From Branchiostoma floridae (lineage: Eukaryota > Chordata > Leptocardii > Amphioxiformes > Branchiostomatidae), in assembly GCF_000003815.2 (NCBI RefSeq), contig NC_049989.1, positions 9,899,829 through 9,958,516 of the forward strand: a stretch of DNA of 58,688 nt. The letters run 5' to 3'. This document shows, one piece after another, positions 22,390-34,300 of the stretch (position 1 is the first letter of the stretch; each line of letters opens with the position of its first letter). The notes below the pieces were generated by a model. That model was not told where the DNA came from and made no database searches. It saw only the letters and a list, made by a program, of their open reading frames with translations. The position numbers and the translations under genes were made by a program.

Positions 22390-25300
22390 TGGCAGATGAA
22401 AAGGTAGGTCAACCACAGAATCATTATTTGTCGCCTGTGATGTGCCGAAGTCCAAAAAATTCATTCAGATTGTGTCGTAAGTTGGAGGTTTTGCAAGGCG
22501 GTTTGTGAATCGAACAGCTGCGTCTTTTGTGCATCGCCCTCCCAGTTTCAGGTGGAGTAAAAGGTACAAAGGTCCGATCCGTAACGATTTTCTGACGTGA
22601 AAACTATGCCCTGAGAATGATTTCCTGTTCAGGTTTACAAACATGGCCACAGACTGGTCGTTTGAAGAAGAAAATGGCAGTAGGAACTACGTCGGTTGTC
22701 TGGAGAATTTTTTTCTAGAAAGTAGAAGGTGGGGAGGGGGGCAACCCGGCATGTATGCACAAAGAACACAAGTTCACCTAGGAATACACGAACGTTCAAC
22801 TGCCTTACTCGAAATGTCATATACCCTTTCAGTTTTACCTATTCAAAATACGAAAATATTATATTATTAGTCAATTCAATCAGTAATGCTAACCATATTT
22901 GTTGTACAGAAACTGAGAAATATATTATTTATGTTCTAACAGGTTGGGGTGGTGAAGATAAGTTTCTTTTTTTATTCATAAACTGAAAAGAATCCCCACA
23001 CGGGCATACTTACCTCATAGGCCCTGTCAGAAGTTGGTGGGGTCACGTGGTCTTTTGGTTACGTGTGCAACGCATGCCGAGTGCGTGCCCTCAGTCGGTT
23101 TTTGTCGCAAAATCGCACTTCGGGTACCTTCCGCATCCGTCGGAAATCACCGTCGGAACTTTCTGCTCTCACTCGGGTTCTTCGGGTCACGCACGGAACA
23201 CAGACCCGGGCGCTTCAGCACGGGCGATCCGACAACAATACCTTCGCCTACCGCAGAGGGGCTGACCACACTCTCGGACCTCTCTGTCATTTAACAAAAG
23301 TGGTGTCGACGTGCGGTTTTCGGCATCATATTCGTCACTAATCTACCTACCCGGGATATTACTGTGATTTTGGACACCGCTTTGGTTTTTTTTTCTATAT
23401 CATCTCAAAGTTGGGACATACAAACATTGCGAACGTACCTTGAAAGTGACCTTCTTTCAGCGAAATTTCTAGAAACCACACCGACTGACAAAGATGGCGC
23501 CTTCCTTTTACGCCCCTCTATCGTTTCCGCATGGAAAACAATTTACGGCGCATGTTTGGACATGTCTGAGAGGCAAAGTTTCGCCGAAATTTTGAATCGG
23601 CAAATCGAGCTGCCATTTTTCCAAATGCCGCACATGAGGCGTTTTGTCGTAAATGGACCAGACCAAATTCTGACAGGTGTGTGCCCGTGCCCCATAAAAG
23701 TCATGCCATCTTCTAGGCATTGTAGTACTTGTGCTAGTATTATAAATCCTTTCACAGAGATCAGAACGCAAGTTTGGCGAAAAGAGTTTAAGGTAATATG
23801 TCAAAGGTTAAGGCCCCGAAATTGAAACAAAAACCTGTCTGGACATTATTATGCAAATCGAAACAATGGTCGAGAGACTCAGACAAGGACTGTTTACCCT
23901 TATAAACATATAGACATATTACTGTAAATGCAGAAATGTTCGCAGTAGTTTTATGTTCGCGTGGTGACCACTTCCCCATGAACATCAAACCACTGTGAAC
24001 ATTTTTCCAGCATGAGATGGCAGTCATTGGTGCTACTAAACCACCACGAAAACTCCATTTTCCCGCAACCACGGAAGTAAATCCCTGTGAACTTTTACAT
24101 TTACAGTACCAAGGATTCCTGTCACTGTACATGCGTTTCGACTATGGCATGTTGGCTGTGAATGGGCTTTTGCACTTGTGGAACAATACGGCAGGCGATC
24201 AAATATAATAGATTCATATGACCCTCCAGATTGCTAAAATCCTGACTAGAACCCAGACCTCTTTGGTGGTGGTATTGTACAAATTTCACCAGGTCTTGCT
24301 GAAAACACTTCTGCAAACTGTGACAAGATGTATGACCTAGTGAGATTGGGGGCGGGGCGTATTTATTTAAGAGTCATTGCACGAGAAAACCAGGCAGAGG
24401 CCGGAAGATGGGGGTCGGCCAAATCGGTTCATACTTTGTATGTATGGTAGGTATGTGGAACTATTAACAGCCATATACTTAAAACCCTCCAGCTATTTTC
24501 CATTATGGCGTTCTGGGACCCCCCTCAGAGACCCTCAAAAATCCAACAATTTATGGCTGAAAATTACTGAAACTGCGATGGCTATCCTGAAAAATGTACA
24601 TTAGATACGAACCTACCTTATATATTTTCATATAGCATGGGTCCTTAAGTTTTACAGATCAAAAGTTGAAGATGATACATCGAAGTTAAGAGGGTGTACT
24701 AGGGGGTTACCTGAACCACTGAAAGCAGATTTTTTATCACTGTAAATTTTGGTGATTTTTAAGGCCCATTATCTGCTATACGCAGTGGCTCTGGTAAATG
24801 GTTTTACTTTTGCTGGAGAGAGGAACATCTACTTATTCAAAAACAATCGTCATCTATTTGGGCCATACATAACGCGGGCCATGAGAGGGGGGTCTTTATG
24901 GGGACTTTACGAGTTTTGGGCTATAATAAATCGGGTAATTATATTATAATATGGGGGTAAGTCACGGCAAATGTTTGTATAGTTGTTTGTAAACAATGTA
25001 TAACTGTCAAAGATATTATGATTGATTAGTTATGTTAAATGGGGCGCCACATGGGGGATACAAGGATACTGGAAACGGTATTTTGCCGATTTTACACGTT
25101 TGAATTATTGCTTTCTTATGTGATTAAGCTGGTACCTTCTGAAATCACTTCGTATATACCTATTTTGTCGTGCGCAACTGAAAAGGCTCTGCATGGGGGT
25201 TACCAGGACTCCACAAATGTGATACCATTTAATAAACAGGGCACATGGATGCATACCTACTTCAGAAATGTTGAAACAAGACCACAACAAAAGTCAAAAT

Positions 25301-28300
25301 TAATGCTATTTTGGGATGGATACAAGTGCATTGTACTTTTGTTATTAATTACGCAATACAGTACATGTACAGCTATAGACAAAGTGCTGTACACCAATGG
25401 CATGTTAGTATACCTGGTCCTGTTGATTTGTCTATGTGGATGACATATGACCAAATGGCCAAAACGTTGCATTCATTATGAAATCAGGTGAGGTACTGTA
25501 GTCCGAAAGGAGGAACATTGACATAACACGCAGATTATGATATACCAAGCAACAGATTCTGATTTTCGTTTCTTCAGATCTTCTTGTTTGTCACTAAAAT
25601 TGACGTTGGCATTCTAAGACATTGGCATACATTTGTCGATACAGTTGCAGTCTACGGCATATATTTGTTCATTTTGTAGCTGCTTTGTTTGATATACAAT
25701 ATGGTTTAATTTTTTTTCTTAATGTGAAAATGGCCAATAACTGACGTGAACACGGATGTCATCCTAAACAACTTGGCCTATAGTCAAGTTAAAAGCAAAC
25801 TCTATGGCAAACCCTTTACATATAGAGCCACATAATAAATCATACGATCGGCAAAAAACAAAAACACACAAGAAATTGTACTAAAAAAAACTTTTAAAAT
25901 ACATTCTTACAAAAAGAAAAGTTTACTTTTGTTGGACTACTGATACAATAAAGCACTAAGTTAAACCTTATCTGTAATTGCTAACAGATTCTTGTGAGAC
26001 CTTAAACCTGACATACTCGTATTGCAATTGAGTAAAAAAACTCTTGAAAGCTTTTTTTTACATTCTAATTTTGTACAAATTGCACAACCAAAACTGAAAT
26101 GAGAAAAAAGGCAATTTGCACATGTGCATCTGCCAAGGATAGTCTCTAATGCCTGTATAAAAATAACTTTCCTTGTCACGGAGCCTGTAATGGGCAGATG
26201 AAAATGGCCTGATACAAAGGAAGGGTAATCCAAGGCATGTGACTGTATGAGTGCAAGTTGATTTTTGTAATTTGTTGCTTTTATTGAATTTGTAGCATAC
26301 TTTTCACCAAAGTGCTTTATCACCACTCCAACAAAAAGCAAAAGTGAACTGTCCTTTTGGTGAATATGCGTTTCGACAGTTTAGCTATTTGTAATTTCTT
26401 GTGAGTTATGACATGTACATGTATTTTGCAGATCTATCAGTAACTGTTCCCTTCTAAAGGGGTCTCACATATACAGGTTTTGCGATAGGCTTTGTTTTTG
26501 GTTTGTCCTTATGTTGATACATGAATAACCAGGCATACTAACCCACCATTGGTGGACAGTACTTTGTCTATAGCAGTATAACTAAACTGTACCCTACTGT
26601 ATACCGTAATATTGATGAAAAAAGTACCATGCACATGTATCCATCCCAAAATAGCTTTAATTTTGACTTTTGTTGTGGTCTTGTTCTTGAACTTTCAGCA
26701 TTTATGAAGTAGGTATGCATCCTATGCCCCTTTTATTAATGGTACCACAGCTGTGGAGTCCTGGTAACCCCCATGCAGAGCCTTTTCACTTGGGCACGAT
26801 AAAGTGGGTATATATAAAGTGATTTCAGAAGGTACCAGCTTAATCACATAAGAAACCAATGATTAAAAAAATTGTGCTAAATCAGAAAAAATCCGTTTCC
26901 AGTATCCTTATATCCCCCATGTGGCGCCCCAACTAACATAACCAATCAATCATAATATTTTTTAAAGTTATGCATGGTTTAAAGACAACTATACAAACAT
27001 TTGCCGTGACTTACCCCCATATCATAATATAATTACCCAATTTATTATAGCCCAAAACTCGAAAAGTCCCCATAAAGACCCCCCTCTCATGGCCCGCGTT
27101 ATGTATGGCCCAAATAGATGACGATTGTTTTTGAATAAGTAGATGTTCCTCTATCTAGAAACAGTAAAACCATTCACCAGAGCCACTGCGTATAGCAGAT
27201 AATGGGCCTTAAAAATCACCAAAATTTACAGTGATAAAAAATCTGCTTTCAGTGGTTCAGGTAACCCCCTAGTACAACCTCTTAACTTCGATGTATCATC
27301 TTCAACTTTTGATCTGTAAAACTTAAGGACCCATGCTATATGAAAATATATAAGGTAGGTTCGTATCTAATGTACATTTTTCAGGATGGCCATCGCAGTT
27401 TCAGTAATTTTCAGCCATAAATTGTTGGATTTTTGAGGGTCTCTGAGGGGGGTCCCAGAACGCCATAACGGAAAATAGCTGGAGGGTTTTAAGTATATGG
27501 CTGTTAATAGTTCCACATACCTATCACACATACAAAGTATGAACCGATTTGGCCGACCCCCATCTTCCGGCCTCTGCCTGGTTTTGCCTGGTTTTCTCGT
27601 GCAATGACTCTTAATCATTTATTAATCTCCAAACAGGTGGGTAGCCCCTACAACCTTTTTTGAAAGTTGATTTCCAAGGGGGCCCAAAATATGTGTAAAA
27701 CAAAACAAAACGTGTTACATTCAGTCAAAGTTAAGACACCAGTGGACAACATACACACATCACAAGAAAACCGTGAGGTCATAAACAAAAATCAGTTTAT
27801 TTCACCAAGGAGATTTAACAGATAAAACCTTGATTTCAGAGTTGTAGGTGTTGCAGAAGTATCACTACAAGAGTGAAGTGGCAAGAATGATTTCAAATGG
27901 GGAATTTTTGATACCTAGCCAGACAAAGTCATGTTTGTGTTGGCACAAAATTCCCAACAGCAGCGCCACCTGGCATGCCTTCTGATGACTGCAGTGAGTT
28001 GAGAGAAATCACTGCAGACAGATACGAGGCTTACAACTGGACATATCACAGAGTTCTACTGTGGCATTGTTGAAGACGTTTACTTGCTGATCTTATGTCC
28101 AGCACCCAGTAGTTGCTATTTGAACCATGTAAGGCTTACCTGACTAATTGAGGCAGAAAATGTTTGTGGAATTACAAGTGTTCTGAAATTATTTTCTCAC
28201 ATGAGATTAGCAACTTACAGTTACATATATAACTGTTTCCATTTGTAGCATGATGAGGTGACCCCCTCCAGCCCAGACATCCACTTTGAGCCCATCGTGA

Positions 28301-31300
28301 AGCTACAAGCTGTGGAGATTAAGACATTGGAAGAGGAGGAGGAAGTGCTCTTCACAATGTAAGTGTGATTTTTGGTAAGACCATGGAGAGAAAAGATGTT
28401 GTGTATCCAGTTAGCTAACAGACCCTATCCTTTTGACATCTGAGAGATGCAGTAGAAACTTGCATACTTGTACAAAGTACATCATGAACATCTACCAGGG
28501 CTCGAAATTCATTTTTGGGATTAGGTGCACTGGTGCACCCAGGTTAAAAAATTGGGTGCACCAAAACAATTTTGGGTGCACCACTTAAATTTAAGTAGAA
28601 TGTCAGAAAAATCTAATAACAAAACTTAGTTACATGTTATCAAATTCTTAAACAAGTACCATGACAGACATTCTTATTATCTTTCTAATACTTAGATGTC
28701 AAGAATTTGGTGTATACTAGACTATAAGTATACTTTGATATTTTTATATACATAAACATAAGAAAATATTTGGGTGCACCCTGTGCACCTACAGAAAATA
28801 ATTGGGTGCACAGCTCCAATTTTGGGTGCACCTGGGTGCACATGCACCCAGTATTTCGATCCCTGTCTACCCTTTGGCCTAGTGCCAAAATTTACAGCCA
28901 TATTGTATTAGCTGGTGATATTATTATCTAAATCAAATAGCCTTCCCTGCCACACTGAACAGATGCTCATCTAAATCCAGATGTTGTTCAAAAGCTATAT
29001 CTAGTAGTAAGAATGCTCCCACTGTCTTCGTGATGATTACAGTACTGAAGAAGTACTTGCTCAATTAAGTAGCAATGTTAATTTGTTTCAGTATAGTATT
29101 ACTTATGGTAATGCTTTTTAACACATGGTCATAGTTCAAGAATGGTGAGAACTGTCAGTTCCTGGAGCATCATATCAAGCAAATCATTCTTACATTGTTT
29201 TTAGGAGAGCAAAACTGTTCAGATACGCGTCGGAAGCAGATCCCGCAGAATGGAAGGAGAGAGGGGTCGGAGACGTCAAGATTCTACAGCACAAAACAGA
29301 CAAGGGAAAGATCAGAGTCCTCATGAGGAGAGACAAAACTCTCAAGATCTGTGCCAACCACTACAGTAAGCCTCCTTCTTCTTCTGTTCCCTTTGCACAG
29401 CTAAGATTTTAGTAAAAGTTGTGTGAATGATGGTGAAACGATATGGGACAGCATTGCATCAACAAGATAAAGAAAATGTATGTCTGTTAAATCAGAGTAC
29501 TACTTTGATGATGAACTTGAGACGACGGGCGGACTGAAGTCTGATGTGAACGTCTCATCTGAACAGCATTTTTATCTTCTATAAGTATAAAGTATATCTA
29601 TACAGAAAAAATTCTGAATCTGAACTAATGAGTACGTAAATGAATTTGCCCACAGGGTTGGACAAGTCCACTAGCCCTATTTGCAAGTGAAAATACCAAT
29701 CGGGCAAGTGCGTGTCCTACCCCACTTGCCCGATCGGGCAAATTAGATTTTTCCATTGAGTGAGATTTCTATATACTTCCTACATTTCACAGTCATGGCA
29801 TCAAGCATTTGGTTAACAGAAAAATAGAGCCAACTAGAGTTCGGCGACCTCATACCTCCATGAAAATTTAGAGCTTTCGTAAATTTCATGCAATTGACTA
29901 GCACATTAACATAATTTATGCATGGTATTGTTCATCATTGACTAACGTACACATGTCACCATTATAAAATTCCCATTATTAATCATAAAGCATTTTTGCA
30001 ATTTTTACATAAATTATGCAAATAAGTTCCTCATTACCATATTTGGTATCTGCTTATATTCCACCTATCATAGTTAACATGTGTTACATTTATTGAAGTC
30101 CAGTTATTGAAAACAATGGAATTATACAATTTCCTCATTAATCATGCAAATTAAGTCCTCGTTTGCATAAAATGTATATCATTATGAACATATTTGCCTA
30201 AGGTACCCGCATGCCTAGTATGATGCCAATCCATCAATCCTTTCTGCAGTTATCCTCTTTAGAATGTCTTGACAAAAACGCCCCTGCAGTTCCGCAATTA
30301 AATGTTAGGGGGCTGAAACCTGCCCCACTTTGTCATGACACTGCAAGCTATCTACCAGCCAAATGTCAAGACCATATCACATCCAGGACAAGAGATACAT
30401 TGAAAAAACTGCCATGATATAATATCCTCATTAATTATGCAAATGTACTCCTATTTTGCATAATTAGTATTTAATCTTGTACAAAATTGTCTAAGGTACC
30501 TACGTACCAAAAATGATGAAAATCCGTTGTTCCCTTCTTGAGTTATCCTCGTCAGAAGTTTTTGACAAAAATGCCCCTGCTATTCCCAAACTAGACGCTA
30601 GGGGGCCCAAACTTACGTAATTTTTTCCTGAGCACAAGAGCTATCTAATGCTTAAAAATCTTGACCATAGCATGTTCAGAACACAGAGATAGCAAAACCG
30701 GAAGTTGCGCTGCAGTACCAAGGCCACACACCAGGGGGCCCAAAATTGACCTTGACCTTCGTCTTCCCAACCCCTACCTACATACCAAATATCATCGTAG
30801 TCCATCAAGAGGTTCTCAAGTTATGATGACCACAAATATGCGGACACACACACAAACACACACACAGACACACTCAAAACTATACCTCCATTTTTATGGA
30901 GGTAATAATAGGGGTGGCGCACGCCGGTTGAAACCCTTTACGAGGTCGAAAAACACTGAAAATGGGTCAACTTCACCGCCTCCAAACAGATATTTATCAA
31001 AGTAAATGTGTTTAAAATTTAGTATCAGTAGTTGAATAAAGTCTTTCTCTTACCATTTGTGCAATTTTTATTAAAATACCTTGAATAGTAAGCGAGAAAT
31101 GGCCCATCGGGCGACGCGAGTTTCGTCCGCGGGGCCCCGAGCACCCCGCGCCCGCGCCGACTTCCGCGGCGATCCGTCATCACTTGGAGCTCATTTCCCG
31201 ATGACGTGTACACAACAGCCAAGAAAGCTAGCCACCAATTTGTAGCCAACAATACGAGCTTCAAAATGACTACTGCCCATCGAAGCTACGACCTCCGAGT

Positions 31301-34300
31301 CAAAAAATATCCGCAAGTTAAACTTTAAAAGTGAAATATCTCTCGAAGTTACCTCCCTAAAAATTTTCAAGGGCATCGATTTTCTAAAAATTCAGAAGTT
31401 TGCCGTCATTTTGGTACTAGATTCGCATATTTCTGACCAAAAATGGTGCTAGAAACATGGGGCTACATTTACCATACCTCGGCGAGTTTGGAGAAAGAAA
31501 TCCAAGATGGCGGACGCCGGCGGCGACGATGACGCACGCTACCTTCCGGGTGCGATTCCCGCGGCATCCGACGTCACTGCGACCGCTGATACCTCCCAAA
31601 ATCCAGGTAATATATTTCTTCAACATTTTTATGGAATATTTAGATAGTTAACGGCTATTTTGTTGTAGATTTTGCCGTATGAATATTGGTAAATACTGTA
31701 CTCAAATACGTGTACATATACTACAGCATAGCTTGGTCTCAGAAGATCGTTTTCTAGCTCAGACACTGTGTTTACGTTGATTTTTGCGGGAGAATACGGG
31801 CGATTAATTATTCTGAAGGTCCCTTTAGTAATGTTATGCCACTTTTTCATCTTCTTGTCACTTTTTGATAAGCCAAGATAAAAATCCGTGGCTTCCAATC
31901 GGAAGGGGGAGGGGTGTATCACAAGTTGTATGTTTTGTTTGGCATGCATGCATCGAGCTACGACAATTTTTTCCTTTATGTTTAGATTTGGAATTTGTCT
32001 TAGCTTTCTTGGTTGACTCCATTCCTTGTGACATTTCTTTTTTCATATCAATATCTATATCATGATAATAAATGTGTGTATTACGGTGTATATAGCTGTG
32101 CATATATTGTTTTATGTATATCAGTATGAAATTGTAAGTATATTTTTATGTAATGCTAAATTCTTTTATTGTTGGTTAAATATTCTAAGTTACACTATTC
32201 TGGTTGGGTTGTGAATGTTGCTCAGAAATCTAAGTTGCCTTTTCTTGTTCAACTTTATAGGAAACACAAAACCAATTGGGGAGGCGTGTGAAGAGGCAGG
32301 CATCACACTTGATGTTCTCCTCACTGCTCCAATTCTACTGAAACAAGCCAGGACCAAGCCTCCATGAACCATCCAGTGCAGTCCACATCACATGATGCTG
32401 ACCATCAGACCTTTGAGGAAGAAGATGTGTCAAGGCTCAATGCCCAGTTTGCCATCAAACCAGCAAAGTGCAAACAGTGAAGATGAAGTATTCGGAAGTG
32501 TTACAGAAACACCTGAGGGGAACACGGAGAATGATGAAGAGGACTGTTTCACTGATACGGACTCTGAGTTAGATTAGAGTGAATTGGATTTAGTGAGAAT
32601 GATAGTGAGGAGGAGGAAGACGAAGAAGAAAGGGAAGATGAGGATATCACTGTGAAGCAGTCCACTGTGACTGCTGTACCAACCTGAAAAAGAAAAAAAA
32701 TTGAGTGAGAACATGTTAGAATATTTACTGCACTGTTGGCTATAGACAATGTATCTGTGATTAACTTGCTGGTAAAATGATGAGCAGATAGATTCTTACT
32801 AAGAATTCAGCTTGTCTAAAACTAAGCCCAGGGTAGGGAAATCTGTTCTGGCTGTCAAAGGTGATACTAGTACTTGCATAATTCATTATATGGTCATACG
32901 CAGTAAAAAAATCACATGATGTCAGAAAACTCATATTTAATGATAAAATACATCAATTCTGATAGCATATTTGGATTCAGCAGGTGCCAAAACCCCCTAG
33001 GAATAAAGTTTGTAGAGTTTGATCAAAGTAGTAATGAAATATTGTAATTACGCATATTTAATGAGGGGACTTAGAAATTATTGCGCCCGAAATCTCGTTT
33101 AAGGTCATAAAACCATACTTCTTGTTGAAATGTGTCAATTTTGATATCATATTTGGATTCAGCAGGTCCCAAAACCCCCAGAATGCAAGCTTTGCTGAAA
33201 TTGATCAAAGCATGTTAGAAATACATTGAGTTCGCATATTTAATGAGGGGACTTAGACGTTTTCGCGACTAGCTTGTTTGGCGCACTGCCTCTGAAATGT
33301 CAATATTTGCTATAGTTCAGGATTACGTAGCTCGGTAAATAATGATACGATGTGACTGTTTTTTGTACAAGAGTTAATATCACCACATTAAAGTCTTTTA
33401 AAGGTGAATTGCTGGCTTTGTGATGTTCTGTTGTCGATATATAACAGTATGAAAAAACAATAGAAATGGCATATCTAAGAAATCCGTAAAATCAGAGGCT
33501 CGAAATTGAAACTTAAATTGCCAATATCTCAGCTATACAACATCCAATTCACTTCAAACAAATACCATTTTGTTTCTTTCAGTGAGCTCTTTCTGAATAA
33601 CTTAATTGTGACTGGCATACAACAATTTTAATTTTTTGTCCAACACCCCTAGTAATAACAAGAATTCCATTGATGGAAGTGAGAGTGCATAGAAAAATGT
33701 CATTCTAATTTCGGGCAACTGAAAAGTTGCTTAGGGCAAGTAAATTTTTTATTTACTTGCCCGATAGGACAAGTGAATTTTAGAAAACTTGTCCAACCCT
33801 GGCCCTTCAAAACCAGATTTTAAAATCGATAGTGTTATTCTTAAAGTCAAGTTGAGTCTTACACCCAAATTCTGATTCTAAAGCAGGTTGAATTTCCAGG
33901 TAGTGTTGAGATGAGTTGTTTTTAATACTGTTATTAACGGATGGTGTTTTCAGTCACACCCTACATGGAGCTCAAGCCCAACTGCGGGAGTGACCGTGCA
34001 TGGGTATGGAGCGTGACGGCAGACTTCGCAGACGAGGAACCTAAGGCAGAGTTGTTAGCCATCAGATTCGCTAATGCAGAAAGTGAGTAAAGTGCTGGTT
34101 AAATTAAGACCTGACTGTAGTGGGTGGTCATTGTAGAGTGGTAAAAAACTATGTAGTGGGTCAGGTTTCAGACATAACCCCTTTTATTTGTGGTTGGCAT
34201 TGAGCTGCCTTTGTTAGATAAAAGAGAACATGATGTTTTGTGATTGATTTCAGTAGTGTTCACAGAATTCTAAAATTTTCAAATTTTCTCACCCACCTCC

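Noticed and set aside
23000-23020. ATACTTACCT matches the 5' end of U1 snRNA
   Set aside because: The match stops after 10 bases and no U1 stem-loops or Sm site follow. It is simply the complement of a strong splice donor.
23364-23825. 153-codon frame in RANBP1 intron 1
   Set aside because: It starts at GTG, shows no known motif, and crosses several plausible splice sites; probably chance openness in GC-rich sequence.
24749-25443. Frames in the foldback arm that might encode a transposase
   Set aside because: The frames are short and rich in hydrophobic residues without catalytic motifs. The inverted partner arm does not preserve them.
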